A stretch of 64,000 nt of DNA from Kamptonema sp. UHCC 0994 (GCF_029167235.1 NZ_JARFTR010000207.1:1-64000); one strand, 5' to 3'. Positions 8,085 through 18,087 are shown, numbered from the stretch's first letter. Notes: generated by a model not told the origin, from the letters alone. Numbers and translations are program-made.

Positions 8085-11000
8085 ATGAACAGCAATTTAA
8101 CTTCTGTCAAGCAATTAGCTTACAGAACAGTATTTATCTATGCCTTTTTCAGTAGCCTGTGGATTCTAATTTCCGATATGCTACTGAGAATTCTGACTAA
8201 TAGCTCGGTTTTTTTTACTAATCTACACACCGTTAAAGGGTGGGCTTTCGTTTTAGTTACCAGCACCTTTCTCTATGCTCTCATTCGCCGAAATTTACAC
8301 TCACTCCAAGAAAGTTACCATCTTTTAGAGGCAATCATTGAAGGCACAACAGATGCTATCTTTGTTAAAGACATTCAAGGGCGCTATCTGATGGTAAACT
8401 CTACAAGTGCTCAGATATTGGGAAGACCAAAATCGGAAATTTTAGGCAAAGACGATCGAAATTTCTTTTCACCAGAAATTGCCAGCCAATACATGGAAAA
8501 TGACCGCTTAGTTATTACTGCGGGCGAGACTCAAACTGTGGAAGAATTTGGGATGATCGATAATATCAAGCGATTTTACCTTGCCACAAAATACCTCTGC
8601 CGGGACAAAAGTGGCAAGATAATTGGCTTAATTGGCATCTCGCGAGATATCACCGATCGCAAACAGGCAGCAGCAGCATTACAAGAAACAAAAGAAAAAT
8701 TAGAAGCGGTTGTTTATGCCTCACCCTTAGCTATTTTTGTACTCGATCGCGAAGATCGAGTTAAGATGTGGAACCCTGCGGCAGAGAGAATTTTCGGCTG
8801 GCGAGAAGCAGAGGTGTTAAACTGCCCCCTTCCCGTTATTCCACCTGATAAACAGGAAGAATTTCGGACTTTGCGCGATCGCGTCTTCCAAGGCGACTCC
8901 CTAGCGAATCTGGAGGTTAAACGCCAGAGACGAAACGGATCTCTAGTCGATATTGCTCTTTCCCTAGCGCCTCTGTACGATATTAACGGTCAAATTAACA
9001 GCACTCTGGCTGTTGTCGCTGACATCAGCGATCGCAAATATGCAGAGTCAGAGCGCGATCGCTTAATCGAGGAACTTCGACAACAAACCGAAGATTTGAC
9101 TGCACTCAGTATTGTTACGGGTAACAGCATCAGTACCTTGAAACTGGAAGAATTGCTGAACGTACTGTTAGAAAGAATTGTAACAGTAATGAAGGCTGAC
9201 AGAGCGACGATTTTGTTACCAGGGGAAGGGGAAGCACCTACTACGCTATGTATACGCGCCAGCATCGGAGTTGAGGCGGGAATAGGCGATCGCACCACAG
9301 TCCCCATCGGAGAAGGCTTTCCCGGCATCATCGCCGCCACTACAAAACCGCTATATATAGAAGATGCTCAAACTGACGGGCGGGTATGCAGCGAGTATAT
9401 TCAAGATTGCGGAATTCGCACTATGTTGGGCGTACCCCTCAAGCGCTACGACACTTTAGTAGGAGTCCTTCATGTAGATTGGTGCCACATTCATCCCTAC
9501 AGCGATCGCGAACTACACCTATTAGAAATTACCGCCGAACGCTGTGCAATGGCAATACTCAACGCCCAGCTATATGAACAAACCAAAGAATTACAAGAGC
9601 GCCTTCAATTGCAAATTGAGCGGATGCCAATAGGATATATTTTCACCGATCCAGAATCCCGCATTCAAGAGTGGAATCCTGCCGCCGAAACAATATTTGG
9701 CTTTAGCAAAGAAGAAGTTTTAGGTAGACATTACGAGATCATCGTCCCTCCAGAAGTTCGCAGCGAGATCGGAGATATTTTTCAGCAGCTATTTCAAAAC
9801 GAACATACGAAGCAAAATGTTAATGAAAACCTCACTAAAAAAGGTGAAATCATCACCTGCGACTGGCAAAATACAACGATAAAAAAAGAAGACGGCGCGG
9901 TAATTGGAGTGTTGTCAATGGTGCAAAATATTACCTTGCAACAGCGGGCAGAAAAGCAGTTGTGGAAGTATGCTTTTTACGACCAAATTACTGATTTACC
10001 CAATCGAACTTTGTTTCTAGCTTGGCTTAAACAATTTGCCGTGCGATCGCTGTGGGACGAAGGGAATTTATTTGCTATACTTTATCTGGATCTCAACCGC
10101 TTTCAGCTCGTAAAATATAGCATGGGCCAGCAAGTAGCGAACGAACTACTATTAGCTGTAGCAGAAAGATTGCAAAATTGTCGTGCTGAAAGTGAGGAAT
10201 TGGATCGGACTCCTAAAATTAATAGTATTGCTCACGTCGGAGCAGACGAGTTTGCGCTCTTATTAGAAAACATTCAGGAAGAAAGGGATGCGATCGCGAT
10301 CGCCGAAAACATTCAAAAGCAATTAAGCAAACCATTCAAATTAAATGGCTGCGAACTATTCACAGACTCCAGCATCGGCATTGTCTTGAGTTCTATTAAT
10401 TATCAGCAACCAGAACAACTCCTGCAAGCCGCCGAAACTGCCATGAATCACGCCAAAGGATTAGGAAAAAGCCGCTATGCCGTCTTCAATACATCAATGC
10501 AAGAACGAGCTGCGAGACCTTTACATTTAGATGCAGATTTGCGACGAGCTTTAGAAAATAAAGAATTTCAGGTTTATTACCAGCCGATTTTGTCACTGAT
10601 TAATCATCAAATTATCGGCTTTGAAGCTTTAGTACGGTGGCTGCATCCTGACAGAGGTTTAGTTTCCCCTGCGGAATTCATTCCCATAGCAGAAGAAAGT
10701 AGTTTAATTATACCACTAGGGGCGTGGGTTCTCCGCGAAGCAATAAGTCAAATTATGGTATGGCAGCAAAAATTCCCTGCTAATCCTCCTTTATCAATTA
10801 GTGTTAATGTTTCCGCAGTACAACTGGTTCAACCCTGCTTTATAGAGCGAATCGATCGCTTGCTAAAAGAGACAGGAATTAATCCTTTGAGCCTGAAATT
10901 AGAGATTACAGAAACCGCAGTTATGGAAAATGCCAAATCCGTAACAAATGTTCTGGAATACTTGAAAGAGCGCGGGATTCATTTGAGCATAGATGACTTT

Positions 11001-11300
11001 GGCACGGGATATTCATCCTTCTCATATCTACATACATTTCCTTTCGACACTTTGAAAATTGACCGTGCCTTTGTTAGTCGGATGAGTGTAGATCCTAAGA
11101 ATTTAGAAATTATCCGCACCATCATCATATTAGCTCACAATTTAGGCATGGATTTGGTAGCTGAAGGAATAGAAACAATAGAGCAGTTAGACAAATTGCA
11201 AGAGCTACAATGTGAACATGGGCAAGGTTATTTGTTTTCTCGGCCTGTAGATAGCGAAGCAGCGGAAAGATTGCTCGAACTCCAGAAGAGAGCTATTTAA
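8085..11300 (+). CDS. Membrane PAS/GAF sensor with GGDEF and EAL domains
   Basis: A c-di-GMP signalling protein of 1071 aa. Two transmembrane helices (about 15-37 and 50-66) are followed by PAS (about 80-195), PAS (about 200-320), GAF (about 340-500), PAS (about 510-630), GGDEF (about 640-800) and EAL (about 815-1065). The GGDEF signature reads GADEF (719-723), so cyclase activity is doubtful and the domain may only bind GTP. The EAL domain keeps FEALVRW (EAL at 847-849) and IDDFGTGYSS, so phosphodiesterase activity is likely. It converges on the RND gene with a 4-bp gap between stop codons. Confidence 0.93.
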   Translation: MNSNLTSVKQLAYRTVFIYAFFSSLWILISDMLLRILTNSSVFFTNLHTVKGWAFVLVTSTFLYALIRRNLHSLQESYHLLEAIIEGTTDAIFVKDIQGRYLMVNSTSAQILGRPKSEILGKDDRNFFSPEIASQYMENDRLVITAGETQTVEEFGMIDNIKRFYLATKYLCRDKSGKIIGLIGISRDITDRKQAAAALQETKEKLEAVVYASPLAIFVLDREDRVKMWNPAAERIFGWREAEVLNCPLPVIPPDKQEEFRTLRDRVFQGDSLANLEVKRQRRNGSLVDIALSLAPLYDINGQINSTLAVVADISDRKYAESERDRLIEELRQQTEDLTALSIVTGNSISTLKLEELLNVLLERIVTVMKADRATILLPGEGEAPTTLCIRASIGVEAGIGDRTTVPIGEGFPGIIAATTKPLYIEDAQTDGRVCSEYIQDCGIRTMLGVPLKRYDTLVGVLHVDWCHIHPYSDRELHLLEITAERCAMAILNAQLYEQTKELQERLQLQIERMPIGYIFTDPESRIQEWNPAAETIFGFSKEEVLGRHYEIIVPPEVRSEIGDIFQQLFQNEHTKQNVNENLTKKGEIITCDWQNTTIKKEDGAVIGVLSMVQNITLQQRAEKQLWKYAFYDQITDLPNRTLFLAWLKQFAVRSLWDEGNLFAILYLDLNRFQLVKYSMGQQVANELLLAVAERLQNCRAESEELDRTPKINSIAHVGADEFALLLENIQEERDAIAIAENIQKQLSKPFKLNGCELFTDSSIGIVLSSINYQQPEQLLQAAETAMNHAKGLGKSRYAVFNTSMQERAARPLHLDADLRRALENKEFQVYYQPILSLINHQIIGFEALVRWLHPDRGLVSPAEFIPIAEESSLIIPLGAWVLREAISQIMVWQQKFPANPPLSISVNVSAVQLVQPCFIERIDRLLKETGINPLSLKLEITETAVMENAKSVTNVLEYLKERGIHLSIDDFGTGYSSFSYLHTFPFDTLKIDRAFVSRMSVDPKNLEIIRTIIILAHNLGMDLVAEGIETIEQLDKLQELQCEHGQGYLFSRPVDSEAAERLLELQKRAI

Positions 11301-11304
11301 CCTC

Positions 11305-14300
11305 TTAAAACGGCGATACTTTATCGCGTTTTTCCTCGTCTTGTAAATCAGTTTTTTCATTCGAGCTTATGTCATCATCCGGCGGACGTTGCGGTTGTTC
11401 CTGCTTCTTAAAGCGATCGCGAGTCGAGACAATCACTACATACAAAACTGGAACCATAAACAAACTCAAGAAAGTAGAAACAACCATTCCTCCTGCGATC
11501 GCATTTCCCAGCGATCGACGACTTGCGGCCCCCGCACCTTCAGGGTTAACTAGGGGAGCAATCCCCAAAATAAACGATAAAGAAGTCATCAAAATTGGTC
11601 GTAAACGCTCTTGAGCCGCCTCAACTGCTGCCTTAGCAATTGGATATCCCCGCTCCCGTAACTGGTTAGCAAATTCCACAATTAAAATTGCATTTTTACT
11701 CGCCAATCCAATCAACATTACTAAACCAATTTGACAGTAAACATCATTAGCTAAACCGCGCACCGATTGAGCTAAAAGTGCTCCTAAAATCGCCAGTGGA
11801 ACAGCAAGCAAAATAATGAAAGGATCGACATAATTTTCATACTGAGCTGCCAAAACCAAGAACACAAAAACCAGCCCCAAACCGAAAATAATCGGTGCTT
11901 GACCCCCAGACTCAATTTCTTCTAAAGAAGTCCCCGACCATTCATAACCAAAACCTGCGGGTAAAACTTGAGTTGCGACCTTTTCCATCGATTTGATCGC
12001 CTGTCCAGAACTAGCTCCTGGGGCCGGAGAACCGTTAATTTCAATCGATCTAAATAAATTGTAGTGGTTAACAGTTTGTGCTCCCACCACCGGAGTTAGC
12101 TTTACCAAATTGCTCAAAGAAACCATTTCATTTTTTCCAGAGCGGACGTACAATTTGCCAATATCTTCAGGATTAGCACGAAACTGTTTATCGGCCTGGA
12201 CATACACCCGATAATTACGCTGCTGGAGATTGAAATCATTCACATATTGCGAACCCAAAGCAGTTTGTAACGTACTAAAAACATCATCAATAGGAATATC
12301 TAAAGCCTTAGCACGATTGCGATCTACTTCCACAATTAATTGAGGCGTATTCGCAGCAAATGTACTAAATACTGCTTGCAATCCCGGCGTTTGATTCGCC
12401 TGCTTTAAAATTCCACCCATGCTCTGAACTAGACCATCTAAACCGCTATTACCTTTGCGATCTTGCAATTGAAATTGGAAACCTCCAAATTGACCTAAAC
12501 CTTGAATTGCAGGTGGATTCACAGGAAAAATTCTAGCTTCTGGAATAGCAAAAAACTTGCCTCGTAACTTCCCAATAATCGCTTGTACGGTTTGATCTTC
12601 TCCGTGACGTTCTTTCCAGGCTTTAAGTGTAGTAAATATAATGCCTTGATTAGAAGTGCTACCACTAAAACCAAATCCGCCCACAGAAAAAGTTCCGACA
12701 ACTTCAGGAAGCTTGAGGATTTCTTTTTCAACTTCGTCCATTACTTTCTGAGTGTATTGCAGCGACACACCTTGGGGCCCTTGAATAATTGTCATAAAAT
12801 AGCCCTGATCTTCTTCCGGGATAAATGCTGTCGGTACTGACAAATAAAGCCAAGCGGTTACTCCCAGAAAACCTATGAACACGAGGGTGACAATAGTTTT
12901 AATTCCTGTTAGAAATATTAAGGATTGCCGATATTGCCGCTGCATCCAATCGAGAGCTCTATTAACACGACCAAAAACCCAACCCACAGGGCCGCTAAAC
13001 TTCTGCCCTGGCCGCAGTAATATAGCTGAAAGTGAGGGTGTGAGAGTAATAGCAATAAAGGTAGAAAGCAGTACAGAAAAAGCAATTGTCAGTGCAAATT
13101 GTTTATAAAGCGCTCCCGTTGTTCCGGGAAAAAATGCCACTGGCACAAACACTGCCATCAACACTAAAGAAGTCGCAATTACAGCACTAAAAAGCTCCCG
13201 CATTGACTCAAAGGCTGCTTGGCGGGGATTCATACCTTGGCGGATCAAGCGGTCAATATTTTCTACTACAATGATCGCGTCATCAACTACTAATCCGGTT
13301 GCTAATGTTAGACCAAACAGAGATAAGCTATTGATCGTAAAACCAAAAACTTTGATAAAAGCAAATGTCCCAATCAAAGAAATTGGAATTGTGATGGTAG
13401 GAATAATAGTAGTACGCCAATCTTGCAAGAAAACAAAAATCACTATCACCACTAGCAAGACTGCTTCAAATAATGTCTTGACTACTTCTGACATTGACTC
13501 TTCTACAAATAAAGTCGTATCCAGCGCTACTCTATGTATCAAGCCCGGAGGAAAACCAACAGCTAGTTTTTCCATTTCTGCTTTGACAGCATGGGCGACA
13601 TTCAAAGCATTACTTCCCGGTAGTTGGTAAATCCCTAAACCCACCGCATCATTGCCTCGAAATCGCAGGAAAGAGTTATAACTTTCTGCTCCTAGTTCCG
13701 CTCTTCCGATATCTTTTAACTTAACTAACGTTCCATTTGCCTCAGTTTTGAGGACAATTTCTTCAAATTCTGCTGGTTCTTTTAGGCGACTTTCAGCACG
13801 CAAGTCAATTTGATACATTTGCCCCTGGGGAGCCGGTTCTTGACCAACTCTCCCAGCACCAACTTGCAAGTTTTGTTCATTAAGCGCCCTGGTTACATCT
13901 TGCATTGTGAGGCTACGAGCGGCTAATTTATTGGGGTCTATCCATAAACGCATTGCATAGCGTCTTTCCCCAAAAATTCGCACGTCGCCAACCCCTTTTA
14001 TTCTTTTTAAGGCATCTGCTAAATATAGGTCAGCGTAGTTGCTTAAAAATATGGTGTCGTATTCTTTATTTTCTGTAAATAAGCCGATGGCTAATAGGAG
14101 ACTGGTAGATTGTTTTGTAACTCTAACTCCTGTGCGTTGTACGGCATCTGGTAGTTGTGGTTGAGCAACTGCAACTCGATTTTGAACATCGACGGCGGCG
14201 ATATCTTTATTACGTGACGGGTCAAAGGTAGCTGTGATGGTACTGGTTCCATCATTACTGCTACTGGAAGTTAGATATTTCATCCCTTCAACGCCGTTTA

Positions 14301-14508
14301 TTTGCCTTTCTAGGATATTTGTAACTGCATTTTCGACAATTTCAGCGCTCGCCCCGCTATAGTTAGCTGTTACGTTAATTTGGGTAGGGCTAATGTCGGG
14401 GAAGCGTTCGATCGGCAGAGTCGGAATGCTAATTGCGCCTACCAGGATAATAATTAAGGCGCAGACGCTAGCAAAGACTGGTCGTTTAATAAAGAAATCT
14501 GCAAACAT
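11305..14508 (-). CDS. RND efflux transporter, hydrophobe/amphiphile exporter (AcrB-like)
   Basis: Inner-membrane proton-driven drug/hydrophobe exporter of 1067 aa, the normal length for the HAE-1 family. It begins with the typical FADFFIKRPVFASVCALII and shows VDDAIIVVENI in TM4, FPGTTGALYKQF and a second transmembrane half ending in VLYVVIV. The C-terminal tail is charged. It should form a tripartite pump with the membrane fusion protein encoded just upstream (14695-16476) and an outer-membrane TolC-like protein not in the window. The substrate cannot be read from sequence. Confidence 0.96.
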   Translation of the reverse strand: MFADFFIKRPVFASVCALIIILVGAISIPTLPIERFPDISPTQINVTANYSGASAEIVENAVTNILERQINGVEGMKYLTSSSSNDGTSTITATFDPSRNKDIAAVDVQNRVAVAQPQLPDAVQRTGVRVTKQSTSLLLAIGLFTENKEYDTIFLSNYADLYLADALKRIKGVGDVRIFGERRYAMRLWIDPNKLAARSLTMQDVTRALNEQNLQVGAGRVGQEPAPQGQMYQIDLRAESRLKEPAEFEEIVLKTEANGTLVKLKDIGRAELGAESYNSFLRFRGNDAVGLGIYQLPGSNALNVAHAVKAEMEKLAVGFPPGLIHRVALDTTLFVEESMSEVVKTLFEAVLLVVIVIFVFLQDWRTTIIPTITIPISLIGTFAFIKVFGFTINSLSLFGLTLATGLVVDDAIIVVENIDRLIRQGMNPRQAAFESMRELFSAVIATSLVLMAVFVPVAFFPGTTGALYKQFALTIAFSVLLSTFIAITLTPSLSAILLRPGQKFSGPVGWVFGRVNRALDWMQRQYRQSLIFLTGIKTIVTLVFIGFLGVTAWLYLSVPTAFIPEEDQGYFMTIIQGPQGVSLQYTQKVMDEVEKEILKLPEVVGTFSVGGFGFSGSTSNQGIIFTTLKAWKERHGEDQTVQAIIGKLRGKFFAIPEARIFPVNPPAIQGLGQFGGFQFQLQDRKGNSGLDGLVQSMGGILKQANQTPGLQAVFSTFAANTPQLIVEVDRNRAKALDIPIDDVFSTLQTALGSQYVNDFNLQQRNYRVYVQADKQFRANPEDIGKLYVRSGKNEMVSLSNLVKLTPVVGAQTVNHYNLFRSIEINGSPAPGASSGQAIKSMEKVATQVLPAGFGYEWSGTSLEEIESGGQAPIIFGLGLVFVFLVLAAQYENYVDPFIILLAVPLAILGALLAQSVRGLANDVYCQIGLVMLIGLASKNAILIVEFANQLRERGYPIAKAAVEAAQERLRPILMTSLSFILGIAPLVNPEGAGAASRRSLGNAIAGGMVVSTFLSLFMVPVLYVVIVSTRDRFKKQEQPQRPPDDDISSNEKTDLQDEEKRDKVSPF

Positions 14509-14516
14509 TATTTTGG

Positions 14517-14570
14517 TAATTGCTAATGGCTAATTGCTAATGGCTAATTGCTAATGGCTAATTGCTAATT
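14517..14570. repeat. Heptamer tandem array (TAATTGC / TAATGGC)
   Basis: About seven alternating heptamers of TAATTGC and TAATGGC, between the fusion-protein gene and the RND start codon. Similar short tandem heptamers are common in filamentous cyanobacteria and recur at 27329-27435 and 42149-42197. Confidence 0.8.
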
Positions 14571-14620
14571 ACACTTTAGTGAAACTTTAAAATAGCCCCC
14601 TTTTGAATCACATTTGGTAT

Positions 14621-14676
14621 GTAGTTGCGCTTCAGCGCTCTTAATTCGCCTTTTAAGAGCGCTGAAGCGCAACTAC
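14621..14676. repeat. 22-bp perfect inverted repeat in the efflux operon
   Basis: Arms GTAGTTGCGCTTCAGCGC plus four bases (14621-14642) and their exact complement (14655-14676) form a strong hairpin with a 12-base loop between the fusion-protein stop and the RND gene. It has no T-run on either strand, so it is more likely an RNA-stability or processing element, or a mobile palindrome, than a full terminator. Confidence 0.75.
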
Positions 14677-14694
14677 GTACCTAAACTACGTACC

Positions 14695-16476
14695 TTAATT
14701 TTTGCCCCCTCCTGGTAATTTTTTATCTTGCCCTTGCCCTTGCCCTTCTTCTTGAGCAATAATAGGTACGCCGTCCGTCAGGTTAAGAATACCTGCAACA
14801 ACAATTCTTTCCCCAGCTTGCAATCCTTCTATTACTTGGTAATTATTACCCTCAATAGTTCCTAATTTCACTGGCTTTTGCCGCGCGATTAAGGGAGGCA
14901 TTCCAGGTTGTTGCTGTTCGGGTTTTTGAGCAGCAAAGACAAAAGTTTGGCCGCCTAAGCGAGTGATTGCTGTGACTGGAACTAAAATTCCAGGGGTTTG
15001 TTTCCAAATTACTTTGGCTTTCACGAATTGCTGATTGAGCAGTTCGCCGCTGGGATTAGAAAAAGTGGCTTTAGCTAAAATTGTCTGGGAATTGGCGCTG
15101 ACATTTGGGGAGATAAAACTGATTTGACCTTTGGCGATCGCTTTGCCTTGAGCATCCAACATTTCTACTGGCAATCCTAAGCGTAATTGAGGTTGTCGCT
15201 CTAAAGGAATTGACAATCGCAAGTCTAGTAATTGGTTCTCAGTTAGAGCCGTAAGTAAGTCGCCTTTTTGCAAGTAGTCGCCAACTTTCGCGGGTACGTC
15301 ACCGATAACTCCGGCAAAAGGTGCGATCACTGCTGTTTCTTGCAGTTGTACTTCAAAGCCGCGCACTTGAGCTGCGGCTTCGGCCACTTGGGCTTCAGCT
15401 TGATCGACTTGCTCTTTGCGAGTGCCATTGGCTAACTCGGCTAGTTTGCTTTTGGCTTGTGCGACTTGTGCTTCGGCGATCGCGATTTCCTCTGGGCGAG
15501 AGCCGTTTTGCTGTTGGCGCAAAGCTTCTCGCTGTTGTTGCAAAGCTGCTGTCCGCCGCTCGATTTCGGCTTGTCTGTTCTTTTGTCGCTGATCGAAGCG
15601 CCTTTGGGCTTCTCGGAGGTTGGCTTTGGCGGAACGGTCTTTTTGTTGGTATTGCTCGAAGGTGTTGGCGGACTCTGCGCCTTCTTTTGCTAATGCTTGA
15701 TATCTGGCGAGTTGCTGGCTGGCAAGCTCTGCTTCGGCTTTACTGGCTTCTATTTGCGCTCTTGCTTGGGCGATGTCTTCTAGGAGACTTCCGCTTTGGG
15801 CATCGGCGAGGTCGGCTTCAGCTTGGCTAACGCGGGCTTGGGCTTGGCCAATTTCTTCTGGGCGATTGCCCGATCGCAGTTGGGCGAGGTTGGCTTGGGC
15901 TTGGGCGACTTGGGCTTGGGCTTGGGCGATTTCTTCTGGCCTTGAGCCTGCTTGCAGTTCTGCTAAGTGCGATTGAGCGCGGATGAGGTTGGCTTGGGAT
16001 TGTCTCAAGTCAGCTTGGGCGCTGTCGCTTTTGATGCGGGCGATCGCTTGTCCTTTTTCTACGAAGTCGCCGGATTTGACAAATATCTCTGAGATCAGGC
16101 CATCAATTTCAGGCTTGATTTCTACTGAGCGTTTTGCTTCTAAGCTGCTGACAAATTCGGAGGTATCTTGAATTAAGCTGGTTTCAACGGGTGCGAGTTT
16201 GACTGGTATGCCTTGAGGTTGACCTGCTGCTGCTTGTTGTGGGCGAGCGTGACTGGACTGCCACAAGTGCCAGCCGAAAGCTCCGCCTAGTGCGATCGCA
16301 ATGATGGCGGCGACTAGGGGTAAGCGCGATCGCGGTTTGCTAGGACGGGGGCGATCGACAATCGGGGGAAAATCGTCTGGTTGATAGCTGTCTGCATCTG
16401 TTGGGTGAATTTCCGATGTAGGAGACTGTTGATCTTCAGCATCAACGACGGATTCAGGGGATTTAGAATAAGTCAT
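14695..16476 (-). CDS. RND membrane fusion protein (HlyD/AcrA family) with extended hairpin
   Basis: Periplasmic adaptor of 593 aa linking the RND pump to an outer-membrane channel. A proline-rich cytoplasmic start is followed by one membrane helix (about 50-72), a barrel-sandwich half (SVEIKPEIDGLISEIFVKSG), a long alpha-hairpin, and the second half (VIAPFAGVIGDVPAKVGDYL). The hairpin contains about five repeats of a 27-28-residue unit starting GSRPEEIAQAQAQV, making the protein longer than the usual 380-450 aa. It is transcribed before the RND gene and after padR on the same strand. Confidence 0.93.
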   Translation of the reverse strand: MTYSKSPESVVDAEDQQSPTSEIHPTDADSYQPDDFPPIVDRPRPSKPRSRLPLVAAIIAIALGGAFGWHLWQSSHARPQQAAAGQPQGIPVKLAPVETSLIQDTSEFVSSLEAKRSVEIKPEIDGLISEIFVKSGDFVEKGQAIARIKSDSAQADLRQSQANLIRAQSHLAELQAGSRPEEIAQAQAQVAQAQANLAQLRSGNRPEEIGQAQARVSQAEADLADAQSGSLLEDIAQARAQIEASKAEAELASQQLARYQALAKEGAESANTFEQYQQKDRSAKANLREAQRRFDQRQKNRQAEIERRTAALQQQREALRQQQNGSRPEEIAIAEAQVAQAKSKLAELANGTRKEQVDQAEAQVAEAAAQVRGFEVQLQETAVIAPFAGVIGDVPAKVGDYLQKGDLLTALTENQLLDLRLSIPLERQPQLRLGLPVEMLDAQGKAIAKGQISFISPNVSANSQTILAKATFSNPSGELLNQQFVKAKVIWKQTPGILVPVTAITRLGGQTFVFAAQKPEQQQPGMPPLIARQKPVKLGTIEGNNYQVIEGLQAGERIVVAGILNLTDGVPIIAQEEGQGQGQDKKLPGGGKN

Positions 16477-16684
16477 TTACAACACCAGTTAGATAGATTT
16501 TTTTACATCGGACTTACCCAGATTTTGGCTGATTAGACCTCTTGGAAAAGTCCTTTAACTTGATTAGTCCGCGCAGGTCTTGACTGAGCTTGTTGAAGTG
16601 CGGAGTTTGTATGTTTAGCAGGGATTGCCATCGCCTGATGTTTTTGCTAAGCCTTGGTTACGATACTATTAGGAAAGTTTTCTG

Positions 16685-17338
16685 TTATCTCTCAAAAGTT
16701 AGGATGTTTACCGAAGATTGCACATCCTTCTTCTGACTCACCCGATTGGGTGAGTGCGATGGATTTTCCTTTTCGCAAGACGGATTTAGATCGATTGGGG
16801 AGTCTCGTACTTGTGCGATCGCGCTTCTTTGTTTGGCTAGTTGCTCGGTTAACCACTCTATTTCTAAGGTCAGTAATGACTTGCAGCGATCGCGAGAGGC
16901 GAATTGATAGTCATCTATGAGTGGATATTCACTCTTAAGGCTGTCAATGTAGTCTTGCCGGAGGTAACATACTCGTAAGCGGTGTTCCAACAATTTCACC
17001 CGTTCTGCGGGTTCTAAGTCGCCAAAAAAGAAGAATTTGATTTGGAACCGGGAACCGCTGTTAACCCAGCTTTCTTGGGGGTGTTCGAGCATTTTGTGCC
17101 GCCAGAGTTCGCGTCCAGAGGGGGTAATGCCGTAAATTTTGCGCGGACATCCAGCATCTCCGGCTTCTTCGGCAATTGTGGCAATCTGGCCTCGCTCTTC
17201 TAAACGCTTCAGGAGTGGGTAAATCGCTCCGTAGTTGACGCTGATGCAACTGCTCATAAACACCTCCAGTTGTTGCTTTAGCCGATAGCCGTGCAGAGGT
17301 TCCCGTTGTAGCAGACCAAGGGCTGATAATTCAAGCAT
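16685..17338 (-). CDS. PadR-family transcriptional regulator
   Basis: A 217-aa winged-helix regulator. The N-terminal PadR domain (about 1-85) has the hallmark LGLLQREPLHGYRLKQQLE and YGAIYPLLKRLEERGQI. The remainder is the helical dimerisation region plus a charged tail. PadR proteins usually repress a neighbouring detoxification or efflux gene until a ligand binds, and the RND operon lies downstream on the same strand 208 bp away. A perfect palindrome just before its start suggests autoregulation. Confidence 0.9.
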   Translation of the reverse strand: MLELSALGLLQREPLHGYRLKQQLEVFMSSCISVNYGAIYPLLKRLEERGQIATIAEEAGDAGCPRKIYGITPSGRELWRHKMLEHPQESWVNSGSRFQIKFFFFGDLEPAERVKLLEHRLRVCYLRQDYIDSLKSEYPLIDDYQFASRDRCKSLLTLEIEWLTEQLAKQRSAIAQVRDSPIDLNPSCEKENPSHSPNRVSQKKDVQSSVNILTFER

Positions 17339-17340
17339 TT

Positions 17341-17355
17341 ATATCAAGTTGATAT
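17341..17355 (-). promoter_or_regulatory. Palindromic operator candidate at padR
   Basis: ATATCAA-g-TTGATAT is a 7+7 bp perfect palindrome 3 bp upstream of the padR start codon. Its distal end overlaps a TATAAT sequence on the minus strand, so a dimer bound here would block transcription. Confidence 0.5.
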
Positions 17356-17569
17356 TATAGTCTGGATTATATACTAAGGAGTTGACAAGCGCAAGTATAG
17401 TAATTTGTTCTTGATGACAACAGGCGAGGTGGTGGCGATCGCACTTAGGCGATGTGCGATCGGCTGTGGACATCTGGGGTGGGGTTAGAGGATGGCTTAG
17501 TACCCAATCTTTTGAAGAACAACAAGACTTTGGTATTAGAGTTATTATAGCTTTCGGAGGTATAGTTTA

Positions 17570-17866
17570 ATGCTGACTATAGATATCGAATCAATTCTAA
17601 ATTCTATTCCCAATGAAATTCACTGGGAAGACATCGTACAGTTTGAAAAACTAGACGAGCGAGTTGCCATTGCTAATGACCTTTGTGCGAATATTATTGG
17701 TGTAAATGAAGGTACTATTGAATGGTGTCCTAACGATAATCCACCCAATCATTTAGAAAAGCTGGTTTGGTGGTGGGTTGTTCGTCCAGATTTAGGCGCG
17801 GCGATCGCAAAAGAAGCTCCTCAAGAGTTCAAAATGATTATTAGTCAGTATATTTTGCAAATTTGA
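17570..17866 (+). CDS. Small protein of unknown function
   Basis: A 98-aa acidic, Trp-rich protein with no family I recognise. A good ribosome binding site (GGAGG at 17556-17560) precedes the ATG by nine bases, so it is probably expressed. The C-terminal AKEAPQEFKMIISQYILQI recurs almost identically in a decayed fragment at 18651-18713, showing that the gene was once duplicated here. No membrane segment or motif is visible. Confidence 0.6.
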   Translation: MLTIDIESILNSIPNEIHWEDIVQFEKLDERVAIANDLCANIIGVNEGTIEWCPNDNPPNHLEKLVWWWVVRPDLGAAIAKEAPQEFKMIISQYILQI

Positions 17867-17903
17867 TTTAACAGTAAACTAGGTCAATTAGAATGTGAAA
17901 ACT

Positions 17904-18011
17904 ATGAATATTAGTCCAAAATTTGTAGAAATTATCCAGAAGGCAAGAGAGGAGTTTAAAGCAGGGAAAGAGCTGTCTCTTGAGGAAATGAAACGAGAAG
18001 TTTTGCCGTAA
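17904..18011 (+). CDS. Very small ORF, possible antitoxin-like remnant
   Basis: A 35-codon ORF (MNISPKFVEIIQKAREEF...SLEEMKREVLP) 37 bp after the preceding gene. The charged helical sequence with GKELSLEEMK resembles the tail of some RelB/Phd-type antitoxins, but I cannot assign it. It may be a complete small protein or a remnant. Confidence 0.35.
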   Translation: MNISPKFVEIIQKAREEFKAGKELSLEEMKREVLP

Positions 18012-18087
18012 ATAATATATTTTGCCAATTTGACACAATCTAAGGATTAATATTAGTCAAACTTGGGTTTCTGCAACCGAGGTAATT

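Noticed and set aside
8990-9340. 116-codon minus-strand ORF inside the GGDEF/EAL gene
   Set aside because: Shadow frame of a clearly coding region.
13271-13630. 119-codon plus-strand ORF inside the RND gene
   Set aside because: Shadow of the transporter coding sequence.
15321-15830. 169-codon plus-strand ORF inside the fusion-protein gene
   Set aside because: It is antisense to the repetitive alpha-hairpin region, whose repeated codons keep other frames open.
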